DNA of 64,000 nucleotides, taken from the NCBI RefSeq assembly GCF_000495475.1, contig NZ_ASGZ01000026.1, forward strand, positions 1-64,000. The letters are read 5' to 3'. The stretch is from Candidatus Halobonum tyrrellensis G22 (GTDB lineage: Archaea; Halobacteriota; Halobacteria; Halobacteriales; Haloferacaceae). The notes beneath the pieces were generated by a model. The model was not told the origin of the DNA and searched no databases. It saw only the letters and a list, made by a program, of their open reading frames with translations. The translations under genes and the position numbers were made by a program. This document shows, one piece after another, positions 32,652-41,819 of this stretch (position 1 is its first letter; each line of letters begins with the position of its first letter).

Positions 32652-33818
32652 ATGCCAACACGACGGGCCGTTCTCGCGGCGGCGTCGGCGACCGTCGCGG
32701 GACTGGGGGGTTGTCTCTCGCTCGGGAGTTCGGGCGCGCCGGGGCGGGCGCCCGACGCGGGGGACCTAGACGACGCGGGAGACCCCGCGGACGCGAACGG
32801 CGCGAGCAGTGCAAACGACGCGAGCGGGACCGCCGGCGGCACCGCGAGCGCGGACGCGCCGGGTCTCACCTCCGCGGCGGCCGCGGTGTACGAGCGGGTC
32901 GTCCCCTCGGTCGTCGGCGTCTTGGTGTACGACGAGACGGGCCTGGCCGGGAGCGGGTCGGGGTTCGTCCACGACGGCGGCGTCGTCGTGACCAACGACC
33001 ACGTCGTGGCCGGGGCGACGGAGGTGAAACTCCGGTTTCACGGCAACGAGTGGGCCGACGCCGCGGTCGTCGGCACCGACCCCTACAGCGACCTCGCGGT
33101 GCTCGACCCGGCGGCTCGCCCGGGCGACCCCGACCCGCTGGCGTTCGTCGACGCCGACCCCGAACCCGCGGTCGGGACGGACGTACTCGCCATCGGGTCG
33201 CCGTACGGCTACGCCGGCTCCGCCTCCGAAGGGATCGTGAGCGGCGTCGACCGCCTGCTCCCGGCGCCCAACGACTTCCTCATCGCCGACGCGGTCCAGA
33301 CGGACGCCGCGCTCAACCCGGGCAACTCCGGCGGCCCGCTGGTCACGCGCGACGGCCGCGTGGCCGGCGTGGTCAGCTCCGCGGGCGGCGAGAACCTCGG
33401 GTTCGCCATCTCCGCCGCCCTCGCCCGCCGGGTGGTCCCCGCGCTCGCGGCCGACGGCGCGTACGCCCACCCGTACGTGGGCGTCCGGCTGCTGGAGGTG
33501 TCGCCGACGGTCGCGGAGGCGTACGGGGCCGCCGACGTGGGCGGCGTCGTCGTCACGGACGTCGTCGCCGGCGGTCCCGCGGCGGGCGTGCTCCGCGGCG
33601 CGACCGGGTCGGAGACGGTGAACGGCGTCGAGGTGCCGACCGGCGGCGACGTGATAGTCGCCATCGCGGGCACCGAGGTGGAGACGCAGGCGGACCTCTC
33701 GAACGTCCTCGCGCTCGACACCGCGCCCGGCGAGACGGTGTCGCTGACCGTCCGTCGGGGCGGGCGCCGGCGGACCGTCTCGCTCGAACTCGGCGAGCGA
33801 CCCGCGCCCGACGCCTAG
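32652..33818 (+). CDS. HtrA/DegP-type serine protease, Tat lipoprotein
   Basis: The 388-residue protein has a Tat-like N-terminus with a lipobox (TRRAVLAAASATVAGLGGCL, lipid-anchored Cys near residue 21) and a low-complexity linker to about residue 75. The trypsin-like domain follows, with the catalytic His in VVVTNDHVVAGA, Asp in DPYSDLAVLD and Ser in ALNPGNSGGPL. A PDZ domain fills the C-terminal 110 residues (VGVRLLEVSPTVAEAYGA to GGDVIVAIAGTEVETQADL). It would degrade or refold damaged proteins outside the membrane. The ATG at 32652 has a GTTATC element 27 bp upstream. Confidence 0.93.
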   Translation: MPTRRAVLAAASATVAGLGGCLSLGSSGAPGRAPDAGDLDDAGDPADANGASSANDASGTAGGTASADAPGLTSAAAAVYERVVPSVVGVLVYDETGLAGSGSGFVHDGGVVVTNDHVVAGATEVKLRFHGNEWADAAVVGTDPYSDLAVLDPAARPGDPDPLAFVDADPEPAVGTDVLAIGSPYGYAGSASEGIVSGVDRLLPAPNDFLIADAVQTDAALNPGNSGGPLVTRDGRVAGVVSSAGGENLGFAISAALARRVVPALAADGAYAHPYVGVRLLEVSPTVAEAYGAADVGGVVVTDVVAGGPAAGVLRGATGSETVNGVEVPTGGDVIVAIAGTEVETQADLSNVLALDTAPGETVSLTVRRGGRRRTVSLELGERPAPDA

Positions 33819-33914
33819 CCGAGGCGGTCGACGGCCGGGCCGCCCGCCTCCCCCACCGCCGGCGGCCGCCGCGACGCCCGGGCGGTCGCGTTCTGGGTCC
33901 CCGCCCCGGTCGGG

Positions 33915-34085
33915 TCAGCGGTCGGCCTCGCGCATCACGTCGCGGACGTCCTGGTCCGACAGCTCCATGTCGTGGACGTTCGCCGCGTGGCGCTTGACGA
34001 AGTCGACCAACTCCGCCTCGTCACCGTCGCGGACCAGAAACTCGCAGTCGATCCCCATCTCGCGACAGCTGACCTGTTTCGCCAT
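33915..34085 (-). CDS. DUF1059 family small protein
   Basis: The 56-residue product (MAKQVSCREMGIDCEFLVRD, then a helix VDFVKRHAANVHDMELSDQD) matches the small DUF1059 family: two Cys near the N-terminus and an HAxxxH-like helix, suggesting a metal- or redox-sensitive fold. Function is unknown. The ATG at 34085 begins the conserved sequence; upstream in-frame residues are basic noise. Confidence 0.82.
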   Translation of the reverse strand: MAKQVSCREMGIDCEFLVRDGDEAELVDFVKRHAANVHDMELSDQDVRDVMREADR

Positions 34086-34247
34086 GCGCCTCCCACTCGC
34101 CCGAGCGAGATAGTAACGAGATCTCGCGGCGCATACTGAACGGCTTCCGGTCACTAAGGGGTCAGTCCGCCGGTTCCGCCGCGCCTGCCGCGCCCGTCGC
34201 GGTCGGTGCGCCCGTCGCGGCCGGCGCGCTCCCGCCCGCGCGCCGAC

Positions 34248-34763
34248 TCAGCAGAACCGCTCGGCGACGGCCTCCGACTGGGACCGCCGCTTCTCGACGG
34301 CCTCCTCGCGGAGGTGTTCCTCGTCGTCGGAGGGCGACGCCACCTTCGGCACCGTCGTGGGCGACCCCGACTCGTCGAGCGCGACGAACGTGAGGAACGA
34401 CGTGGTGGTCTTGCGCTCCTCGCCGGTCGTCGGGTCCTCCGCGCGCACGTCCACCTTCACGTCGAGGCTGGTCCGCCCGGTGTTGAACACGTACGCCTCG
34501 ACGACGACCACCTCGCCGATGTCGATGGGCGAGATGAAGTCGACGTGGTCCATCGACGCGGTGACGCACTGCCGCGAGGAGAACCGCATCGCGGCAATGG
34601 CGCCGCAGATGTCCATCCAGTTGAGCACCGCGCCCCCGAGCGCCCGGCCGAGGTTGTTGGTGTGGTTCGGGAGGAGGAGTTCGGTCATCTCCGTGTACGA
34701 CTCCGCGAGCGCGACCGCTTCGGTGTCGCCGGTGTCGTCGGTGTCGTGCGTGTCGTCGGTCAC
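34248..34763 (-). CDS. Acyl-CoA thioesterase, hotdog fold
   Basis: The 171-residue protein has the hotdog thioesterase signature of the acyl-CoA hydrolase (YciA/BACH) group: LLLPNHTNNLGRALGGAVLN with the catalytic Asn/Asp region, WMDICGAIAAMRFSSRQCVT, DHVDFISPIDIGEVVVVEAY and TGRTSLDVKVDVRAEDPTTG. It hydrolyses acyl-CoA to free acid and CoA in the cytoplasm. The first 15 residues are an acidic Asp/Thr-rich extension. The gene appears to be monocistronic. Confidence 0.88.
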   Translation of the reverse strand: MTDDTHDTDDTGDTEAVALAESYTEMTELLLPNHTNNLGRALGGAVLNWMDICGAIAAMRFSSRQCVTASMDHVDFISPIDIGEVVVVEAYVFNTGRTSLDVKVDVRAEDPTTGEERKTTTSFLTFVALDESGSPTTVPKVASPSDDEEHLREEAVEKRRSQSEAVAERFC

Positions 34764-35136
34764 GGCCGGCCGTTGTGCGGGGGAGTACGAATGGCGTTCG
34801 GTTGGCCCGGACGACTCCCGGTCCGGTCCGCGCGTTCGTCGGGTCCCTCACTCGCTCGGCTTCGAGTGCGATCACCGCGGGCACCTCGACGCGCCCCCGC
34901 GGGGCCGATCGAGTCACACGTCGCGGGCGAGACCCCACCGGTCACCGACGGCCCCGATAGCGGCGGGCGGCCGAAGGGGAGCGGCACGCGTGGGTCCGCC
35001 GGCGAACTACCGCGGTCCCGGTCGGCGTCTCGTTCGCCCCGCTGTCGACACACGATCACGGATATCGGGTCTCACCTGACGACCCGAAGAACCGATCCAG
35101 AATGCTTAACAGCGCGTGGTCGATGGGTGTGAACCA
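34764..35136. other. Divergent intergenic region upstream of the livJ-type gene
   Basis: About 370 bp. The right end carries the livJ TATA element at 35104-35111. No gene or repeat is seen in the rest, which is GC-rich on both strands. Confidence 0.5.
35104..35111 (+). promoter_or_regulatory. TATA element of the livJ-type gene
   Basis: GCTTAACA lies about 26-33 bp before the ATG at 35137, predicting a leaderless message independent of the convergent livHMGF genes. Confidence 0.55.
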
Positions 35137-36471
35137 ATGTCGAACCGACACGAGCGTGTGACGCGGCGGAGTATTCTGAAGGCGACTACGGTGGCCGGGA
35201 CGGCCGCCATCGCCGGCTGTTCGGGCGGCTCCGGGGGGTCGGACGGGGGCGACTCCGGCGGGACCACGGCCGGGACGGCGTCCGGCGACTCGGGGGCGTC
35301 GAGCCGGACGATCAAACAGGGGTACCTCCTCCCGCTGACCGGCGACCTCGGGTCGCTCGGTACGCCGATGCGGAACGCGGGTACGATGGCGGCCGACCAG
35401 GTCAACGAGGCCGACATCGCCATCTCGGTCGACACCCAAGAGGAGGACACCGAGACCACGGTGCCGGCGGCGATCGACGGCGCGAACGCGCTGGCCAACG
35501 CGGGCTATCCGATGATGGTGGGTGCGGCCACGTCGAACATCGAGATCGGCAATCGCGTGTTCGTCCCGAAGGGGATGCTCGCGTGCTCGCCGTCGAACAC
35601 GCTCCCGACGCTGAGCACGTTCGAAGACGACGGCCTGTTCTTCCGGACCACCCCCGGCGACCAGTATCAGGGGTTCGCGATGGCGCAGGCGGCGTCCGAG
35701 CGACTCGACGGGGTCGAGACGGCCGCGACCACCTACATCAACGACGACTACGGTCAACTCCTCTCGCAGTGGTTCGCCGACCACTTCGAGCAGACGTTCG
35801 GCGGGACGGTCCAGAACCAGGTCGTTCACGACCCGGTCCAGTCGTCGTACAGTTCGAAGCTCCAGACCGCGCTCGCGGACGACCCCGACCTGTTCGTGGT
35901 GGTCAGCTACCCCCAGAGCGCGGTCCAACTGTTCCGCGACTACTACGCCGACCACGACACCGGCCGGCCGCTGATGCTGACCGACGGGACCAAGGACCCG
36001 ACGCTCTCGAAGCGGGTCGGCAACCCGATGGAGGAGGCCGTCGGGACGATGCCCGCCGCTGCGGGCCCCACCTACGACGCGTTCACCTCCGCGTTCCAAG
36101 AGGAGTACGGCAACCCCGCGTCGGCGTTTACGGCTCAGACGTACGACGCCTCGGCGATCACGCTGCTCGCGAACGCCGCGGCCGGCGAGAACGACGGTCA
36201 GGCGGTCGCCGGACAGATGAACGCGGTCGCCAACCCGGGGGGGACGGAGGTCACGCTCGACAACCTCGCCGAGGGCGTCGAGATGGCCGCCAACGGCGAG
36301 GAGATCCAGTACCTCGGCGCGGCCAGCAACGTCGACTTCGACGAGAACGGCGACCTCCAGAGCGGGTCGTACGAGATCTGGGAGTTCACCGAGGACACCG
36401 AGACCGGGATCAACCGACTCGACGTGGTCGACGTCAATCAGGAACAGGCGCTCAACCCCGGTTCGAACTGA
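35137..36471 (+). CDS. ABC transporter substrate-binding lipoprotein, branched-chain amino acid/amide type
   Basis: The 444-residue protein has a Tat signal with lipobox (TRRSILKATTVAGTAAIAGC, lipid Cys near residue 28), a Ser/Gly-rich linker, then a type I periplasmic binding domain: KQGYLLPLTGDLGSLGTPMR, AADQVNEADIAISV, GGTVQNQVVHDPVQ and FTAQTYDASAITLLANAAAG. LivJ, amide- and urea-binding proteins share this fold. It faces livHMGF tail to tail. Because the permease genes follow an acetamidase/formamidase gene, a short amide is the favoured ligand over branched-chain amino acids; this is inference. Confidence 0.88.
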   Translation: MSNRHERVTRRSILKATTVAGTAAIAGCSGGSGGSDGGDSGGTTAGTASGDSGASSRTIKQGYLLPLTGDLGSLGTPMRNAGTMAADQVNEADIAISVDTQEEDTETTVPAAIDGANALANAGYPMMVGAATSNIEIGNRVFVPKGMLACSPSNTLPTLSTFEDDGLFFRTTPGDQYQGFAMAQAASERLDGVETAATTYINDDYGQLLSQWFADHFEQTFGGTVQNQVVHDPVQSSYSSKLQTALADDPDLFVVVSYPQSAVQLFRDYYADHDTGRPLMLTDGTKDPTLSKRVGNPMEEAVGTMPAAAGPTYDAFTSAFQEEYGNPASAFTAQTYDASAITLLANAAAGENDGQAVAGQMNAVANPGGTEVTLDNLAEGVEMAANGEEIQYLGAASNVDFDENGDLQSGSYEIWEFTEDTETGINRLDVVDVNQEQALNPGSN

Positions 36472-36597
36472 TCGGAACCGGACCGACGGGCTCGGGTCCA
36501 CCGGGTCCCGACCCGGGGATCGTCCTCCGTTTCGCCTCCCCGCTCCGCTCGTCCGTCCGGCGTTCGCCGGCCGCGTCGACGGGTCGTCGGCGGGCAC

Positions 36598-37302
36598 CTA
36601 CCCGCCGAGGAAGTCGCGTCGGACCTGCTCGTCGTCGAGCAGCGCCTCGCCGCTGTCCACGTAGCGGTTCCGCCCGTTGACCAGGACGTACCCCCGGTCG
36701 CACCGTCGGAGCGCCTCCTTCGCGTTCTGTTCGACCATGAGCACCGCGGTCCCCGCGTCGGTGATCCGGTCGATCCGGTCGAACATCTCGTCGACCAGGT
36801 CGGGGGCGAGCCCCGCCGAGGGCTCGTCGAGCAACAGCAGGTCGGGGTCGAGCATCAGCGCCCGGCCCATCGCGAGCATCTGGCGTTGGCCGCCCGAGAG
36901 CGTTCCGGCCTCCTGGTCGGCGCGTTCACGCAGGATGGGGAACCGGTCGTACACCTGCTCGAACGCCGCCTCGGGCACCGAGTCGCGGATGTACGCGCCC
37001 ATCTCGAGGTTCTCGCGCACCGACAGCGGCGCGAACACGTTGTCGGTCTGGGGGACGTAGCCGACCCCCTCGTGGATGATCTCCTCGGGGTCGAGCCCGG
37101 ATATCTCGACCCCCTGGTACTCTATCGACCCGCCCATGTAGGTCGTGAGCCCGAACACCGACTTCATCACGGTCGACTTGCCCGCGCCGTTCGGGCCGAC
37201 GACCGTGACGTACTCGGCGTCGTCGACGAACAGGTCGACGTCGTAGAGGATCTGGAGTTCGCCGTAGCCGGCGTCGAGCGAGTCGACGGTCAGGAGGCTC
37301 AC
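36598..37302 (-). CDS. livF: Branched-chain amino acid/amide-type ABC transporter ATPase (LivF)
   Basis: The 234-residue ATPase has Walker A GPNGAGKSTVMKS, signature LSGGQRQMLAMGRALML, Walker B LLLLDEPSAGLAPD and the switch His region VLMVEQNAKEAL, with the shorter LivF-type length. It energises import together with LivG. The GTG at 37302 overlaps the livG stop (GTGA), which fixes the start. It is the last gene of the livHMGF run. Confidence 0.94.
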   Translation of the reverse strand: MSLLTVDSLDAGYGELQILYDVDLFVDDAEYVTVVGPNGAGKSTVMKSVFGLTTYMGGSIEYQGVEISGLDPEEIIHEGVGYVPQTDNVFAPLSVRENLEMGAYIRDSVPEAAFEQVYDRFPILRERADQEAGTLSGGQRQMLAMGRALMLDPDLLLLDEPSAGLAPDLVDEMFDRIDRITDAGTAVLMVEQNAKEALRRCDRGYVLVNGRNRYVDSGEALLDDEQVRRDFLGG

Positions 37303-38171
37303 GCGACGTTCCCCCCGAGGTAGGCCTCGACGACCTCCTCCTGTGACTGGACCTCCTCCGGCGTCCCCGTCACGAGCGTTCTCCCCTGGTGCATCACGAT
37401 CACCCGCTCGCAGTGTTCCATGATGAGGTCCATGTCGTGTTCGACCAAGAGGAACGTCTGTCCCCGGTCGCGGAGCGTCTCGATCCGTTCGAGGAGCTTC
37501 GACTCCAGCGAGGGGTTGACGCCCGCGAACGGCTCGTCGAGCAGCAGCATCTCGGGGTCGAGCATCAGCGCGCGCGCGAGTTCGAGCAGTTTGCGCTGCC
37601 CACCCGAGAGGTTGCCGGCGTTCTCGAGTGCGAGGTGGTCGATGTCGAAGAACTCCAGCATCGACCACGCCCGTTCGAACACCTCCTCCTCCTGGTCGCT
37701 GACCGCCCCGCGGGCGCCGGGGAGGACCGACCGCCACGCGGTCTCGCCGACCTGCGCTTTCGGCGCGACCATCAGGTTCTCGAGGACGGTCATGTTCCGG
37801 AACTCCCGCGCCATCTGGAACGTCCGCACCAGCCCGCGGCTCGCGGTCTCGTTGGGCGCGAGCCCGGTCACGTCCTCGCCGCCGAAGCGGACGGTGCCGG
37901 AGTCGGGCGGGAAGACGCCGCTTATCACGTTGAACGTGGTCGACTTGCCCGCGCCGTTCGGGCCGATCAGGCCGGTGAGCATCCCCGCCGTTACGTCGAA
38001 CGTGACGCCGTTGAGCGCGTCGATCCCGCCGAACGACTTGGTGAGCGAGTCGACTTCGAGCAGCGGCTCCGCGGGTCGTCCCGTCGCGTCGGGATCGGCC
38101 GCCCGCTCGTCGGCGTCCGCGTCGTCGAGTTCCGTCTCGTCGGTTGCGTCCACGTCGCTTGACGCGGTCAC
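37299..38171 (-). CDS. livG: Branched-chain amino acid/amide-type ABC transporter ATPase (LivG)
   Basis: The 290-residue ATPase has Walker A GPNGAGKSTTFNVISG, signature LSGGQRKLLELARALML, Walker B MLLLDEPFAGVNP and VEHDMDLIMEHCERVIVM, all typical of LivG. The first 35 residues are an acidic Asp/Ala-rich extension (DATDETELDDADADERAADP) not found in bacterial LivG, a halophilic addition. The GTG start overlaps the livM stop (GTGA). Confidence 0.94.
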   Translation of the reverse strand: MTASSDVDATDETELDDADADERAADPDATGRPAEPLLEVDSLTKSFGGIDALNGVTFDVTAGMLTGLIGPNGAGKSTTFNVISGVFPPDSGTVRFGGEDVTGLAPNETASRGLVRTFQMAREFRNMTVLENLMVAPKAQVGETAWRSVLPGARGAVSDQEEEVFERAWSMLEFFDIDHLALENAGNLSGGQRKLLELARALMLDPEMLLLDEPFAGVNPSLESKLLERIETLRDRGQTFLLVEHDMDLIMEHCERVIVMHQGRTLVTGTPEEVQSQEEVVEAYLGGNVA

Positions 38172-39508
38172 TCGGAACCACCCCCCTCCTGGCCGTCGGC
38201 GTCCCCGCGGGCCCGTCGACGCTCGACCCGGTCCTCGAGGTCGATGCTCGACGCGATCTCGCGACGGTCGCCGAACAGTCCGTCGGGGTTGGTTCGGAGC
38301 AACCACACCAGGAACACGCCCGTGAGGACGACCCGGAGCGTGCTGGTCTGGTCGAGCGTGTACAACAGTACACCCTGGGGGTCGCCGCCCGCGAGCGCGC
38401 CGACCGCACCCGGGAACGTCGGCACCGACCCCGACAGCGAGACGTACTCCTCGACCAGTCGCCGGAGGTAGTCGGGACCCAGGTAGACGACTCCGACGAA
38501 CAGGATCGTCCCCACGATCGAGCCGGTGTTCGACCCCGCGCCGCCGACGATCACCGCGATCCAGATGAAGAACGTGAGTTGGGGGATGAACAGGCTGGGC
38601 GAGACGTAGCCCTGGCTCCCCTGCCAGACGATCCCCAGGAGGCCGAGCACCGCACAGCCGACGATGAACGCGCGGATCTTGAACGAGGCGGTGTCCTTCG
38701 CGAGCCCGAGCGTGGCCTGCTCGTCGTCGCGGATCGCCTTGAGCACGCGACCGAACGGCGACTCGGCGAGCCTGGTGATCAGGAGGTAGACCCCCGCGAG
38801 CAGGACCACCAACACGAGAACGAACGCCCACCCGGCGACGAGCGACCCGTCGACCCCGAGCGCCGAGACGGCTTCGACCACGGGCTGGCCGGGACCGGCG
38901 AAGAACTCGTCGACCGGGTTGGGGTACGTCCGGATCCCCCGCCCGCCGCCGGTGCCGAGCGTGACGCCGAACACGGTGAACTCCTGGAGCTCCGACGCCT
39001 TGACCGTGATACGGATGATCTCCGCGAACGCGAGCGTCACGATCGCGAAGTAGTCGTCGCGGAGGCGCAACGAGGGGAGCGCCGCGACGTACCCCACGGC
39101 GGCGGCCGCGAGCACGCCCCCGACCACCGCGACCGGGAACGGGAGCCCCAGCCCCGGGAGGGTGCCCGTGGGGTTTTGACCCTGGAGCGGCCGCGAGAGC
39201 ATCGTCGTGGTGTAGACGCCGGTCGCCATGAACCCGACGACGCCGATGTTGAACAGCCCGCTGTACCCCCAGTGGAGGTTGACTACGAGCGCGGCGATGC
39301 TGTAGAGGACGATCAGGAACGTCAGCCGGCGGAGCGAGTTGAGCTGTCCCGAGAGGTCGTAGCCCAACAGCGCACCGATCACCAGGTAGACCGCGTACAC
39401 CGCCGCGAGCGTCGCACCGATCTTGACCAGGTCGTTCGCCCAGTAGTCGGCGGCCCACGCCGGCAGCCGGGCCTCGACCGGACCGCCCGCGGTCGCGTCG
39501 TCGCTCAC
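38168..39508 (-). CDS. livM: Branched-chain amino acid/amide-type ABC transporter permease (LivM)
   Basis: The 446-residue permease has about nine to ten membrane segments and LivM landmarks: YSIAALVVNLHWGYSGLFNI, YVAALPSLRLRDDYFAIVTL, and the EAA-like coupling loop PFGRVLKAIRDDEQATLGLA. A long loop (about residues 185-210) carries GGGRGIRTYPNPVDEF. The C-terminal 40 residues are charged and cytoplasmic. The GTG at 39508 overlaps the livH stop (GTGA). Confidence 0.93.
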   Translation of the reverse strand: MSDDATAGGPVEARLPAWAADYWANDLVKIGATLAAVYAVYLVIGALLGYDLSGQLNSLRRLTFLIVLYSIAALVVNLHWGYSGLFNIGVVGFMATGVYTTTMLSRPLQGQNPTGTLPGLGLPFPVAVVGGVLAAAAVGYVAALPSLRLRDDYFAIVTLAFAEIIRITVKASELQEFTVFGVTLGTGGGRGIRTYPNPVDEFFAGPGQPVVEAVSALGVDGSLVAGWAFVLVLVVLLAGVYLLITRLAESPFGRVLKAIRDDEQATLGLAKDTASFKIRAFIVGCAVLGLLGIVWQGSQGYVSPSLFIPQLTFFIWIAVIVGGAGSNTGSIVGTILFVGVVYLGPDYLRRLVEEYVSLSGSVPTFPGAVGALAGGDPQGVLLYTLDQTSTLRVVLTGVFLVWLLRTNPDGLFGDRREIASSIDLEDRVERRRARGDADGQEGGGSE

Positions 39509-40650
39509 GCCGTCTCACCCCCGAATAGCCCCTGCGGGCGGGTCAGGAGGATCAGGATCATGATCAGAAAGCCCATCGCCTCGGTAAAACTCGCCGGGAT
39601 CCACACGAGCGAGACCCGGGTGATCAGCCCGATCAGGACCCCGCCGACGATCGCGCCGTACACCGACCCGATCCCGCCCATGATCACTCCCGCGAACACG
39701 AGCAGGAGGAGCGTCCACCCGATCTGGTAGGTGATCGTGCCTTGGAGTAGCGCGATCATGAACCCCGCGAGGCCGGCGAGCGCGCCGCCGATCAGCCACG
39801 TGGCCAGAATCACGCGCTCGGAGGGGATACCGGTCACGCGCGCGAGCGACCGGTTGGCCGCCATCGCCCGCATCGCCTTCCCGAGTTTGGTCCGCGTCAA
39901 CAGCAGGTGGACGCCCGCCATCGCGGCGAGCGAACTCGCGACGAGGAGCAGCGTCGGCGCGCTGACGTTGACCGTCCCGCCGGGGAGCGCGACGCCGTAC
40001 GTCCACGCGCTCACGGTCAGCCCGAACGCCTGCTGGGTGAAGACGTATATCGTGAGGTACCGCAGCACGAACGCCACGCCGATCGACGCGATCAGCAGCG
40101 AGATGGCGTCCATCCCGCGCATCGACCGGTAGACGACCCGGTCGAGAGTCACGGCGACGACCGCGCCCGCGGCCGCCGCGACCACGAGACCGCCGAGGAT
40201 CGCGACCGGCGCGGTGGTCACGCTGACCCCCACGTCGCCCGGGTAGAGCGTCCCGCCGACCCCGAGGAAGAACAGCGACCCGGGGTCGAACCGGCCGAAG
40301 CCGGCGATCAGGTACGCCGCCCCCCAGCCGACGAACGCGGAGACGGTGATGTAGTCGCCGTGCGCGAAGTTGGCGAACTCGAGTAAGTCGTACGTCAGCG
40401 ACAGCCCGACGCCCGCGAGCCCGATCACGAGCCCGTAGGTCAGTCCGTTCCAGAGGTAGCCGACCAGGAGCGCGACCGTGAGGTCGCCGCTGAGCAGCCT
40501 GCGAACCAGATCCAAGAGGAGTACGACGCCGAACGCCACGCCCAGGACCGCCCATCCGTGTTTCCCGAGCCGCGTTCGTCGCTGTACCCTGTCGACGACA
40601 GACGATAGCACGTGGGGGGGTTGTGCGATGGCCGGTATATAGGTGATCAT
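39505..40650 (-). CDS. livH: Branched-chain amino acid/amide-type ABC transporter permease (LivH)
   Basis: The 381-residue permease shows LivH features: GYLWNGLTYGLVIGLAGVGL, SLTYDLLEFANFAHGDYITV (NFAHG motif), the coupling loop KLGKAMRAMAANRSLARVTG, and a C-terminal GVIMGGIGSVYGAIVGGVLI. About eight membrane segments are evident, with an N-terminal extension of about 50 residues. The ATG at 40650 is chosen; an earlier in-frame ATG adds basic residues. No clear TATA lies immediately upstream, and the acetamidase gene ends 106 bp upstream on the same strand, so readthrough from that gene is likely. Confidence 0.92.
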   Translation of the reverse strand: MITYIPAIAQPPHVLSSVVDRVQRRTRLGKHGWAVLGVAFGVVLLLDLVRRLLSGDLTVALLVGYLWNGLTYGLVIGLAGVGLSLTYDLLEFANFAHGDYITVSAFVGWGAAYLIAGFGRFDPGSLFFLGVGGTLYPGDVGVSVTTAPVAILGGLVVAAAAGAVVAVTLDRVVYRSMRGMDAISLLIASIGVAFVLRYLTIYVFTQQAFGLTVSAWTYGVALPGGTVNVSAPTLLLVASSLAAMAGVHLLLTRTKLGKAMRAMAANRSLARVTGIPSERVILATWLIGGALAGLAGFMIALLQGTITYQIGWTLLLLVFAGVIMGGIGSVYGAIVGGVLIGLITRVSLVWIPASFTEAMGFLIMILILLTRPQGLFGGETA

Positions 40651-40756
40651 GCGGGCATCTTTCACGCGCGACCCCCGAACGCGGGCGCACTCACGCCCGC
40701 CTCCCGGCCGTCCACCGTCCACGCTTGACCTACACCGCCTCGACCCCGGCCGGATC

Positions 40757-41668
40757 TCAGAACGGGACCGAGAGGTACTCCGCGGGGCAGGCGTTCCGGA
40801 CGGTCACGAGCGGGTCGACCACCTGGCTGATCTCCAGCCCGCCGACCAGACTCGAGAACGTGTACGCCTCGGTCGGGCTCATGTCGTGGTCGGCCGCGAG
40901 CAGGCGGATCAGGTCGCGGTTCGCGAGTTCGACCGCCTCCTCCATCGTGTCGGCGCTCGCGACCGTCTTCCACGCGTCGGGCGTTCGCACCAGCGGGCGG
41001 TCGATCGACGGCTCCGGCTGTTTCACGACCGAGACGGTCACGTCGACGTCGGTCCCGATCTCGGCGCCCGTCCCGCACATCTCGCCGTCGGCCATCGCGG
41101 CCTTCGAGTCGCCCATCGCGAGCAGTCCGCCCTCCTGGAACACCGGGAAGTACGCGGTCGTGCCCGCGGTCATGTCAGTGGTGTCGAGGTTGCCGCCGTG
41201 GTCGTGCGGGCTGAGCGTCGAGATCGTCTCCGACTCGGTCGCCACGCCGATCGTCCCGATCACGGGGCGGATCGGCACGTCGATCCCGTCGAACTCGACC
41301 GTGTCCGCGTCGTCGTCGACCGGCGTGATCCGCGTGAACGGGTGTTCGATGTCGTCGTGCTCCTGGAGCAGGCCGAACCCCGGCGCGGTCACGACCCGGC
41401 CGCGGTCCTCGTTGACCTCGACCGACTCGATTTCGACCGCGAGCACGTCGCCGGGTTCGGCACCCTCGACCGCGACCGGCCCCGTCGCGGCGTTGACCTC
41501 CTCGGGGATCGACTCCAGGAGGTCGTCGTCCTCCTGGATCTCCTTGTTGAGGCTGTCGATCGTCTCGAACGTCAGCGACTCGCCGTCGGCCGCGGTGTAC
41601 ACCGGGTCGAGGTCGGGGGAGAACTCGTAGATGTGGCCGTCGGTGTACGAGACCGTCTCGCGTGACAT
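40757..41668 (-). CDS. Acetamidase/formamidase family protein
   Basis: The 303-residue hydrolase belongs to the FmdA/AmdA family, which releases ammonia from formamide or acetamide. Family marks are TGPVAVEGAEPGDVLAVEIE, GFGLLQ, the metal/active-site segment STLSPHDHGGNLDTTDMTAG, AYFPVFQEGGLLAMGDSKAA and GDSKAAMADGEMCGTGAEIG. It is soluble and cytoplasmic. A minus-strand GGTTTTTGTG element 27 bp upstream of the ATG at 41668 gives a leaderless promoter. The downstream livHMGF genes on the same strand make this a likely amide-use operon. Confidence 0.92.
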   Translation of the reverse strand: MSRETVSYTDGHIYEFSPDLDPVYTAADGESLTFETIDSLNKEIQEDDDLLESIPEEVNAATGPVAVEGAEPGDVLAVEIESVEVNEDRGRVVTAPGFGLLQEHDDIEHPFTRITPVDDDADTVEFDGIDVPIRPVIGTIGVATESETISTLSPHDHGGNLDTTDMTAGTTAYFPVFQEGGLLAMGDSKAAMADGEMCGTGAEIGTDVDVTVSVVKQPEPSIDRPLVRTPDAWKTVASADTMEEAVELANRDLIRLLAADHDMSPTEAYTFSSLVGGLEISQVVDPLVTVRNACPAEYLSVPF

Positions 41669-41690
41669 GTGAGACGGGGCGGTCCCGGAT

Positions 41691-41700
41691 CACAAAAACC
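41691..41700 (-). promoter_or_regulatory. TATA element of the acetamidase gene
   Basis: GGTTTTTGTG on the minus strand is centred about 27 bp upstream of the ATG at 41668. It may also drive livHMGF, which has no obvious promoter of its own. Confidence 0.5.
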
Positions 41701-41819
41701 CCCGTGTGGGGGCAGTCTCGGCGCGACGCGGGGGAGAGGGTACGTTCGGCGTACCGACCCACTCGGAACCGGTCGCGGTCGTCGCCCGCGTCCCCTCTTT
41801 TGGCCTCCCGGTCCCCCGA

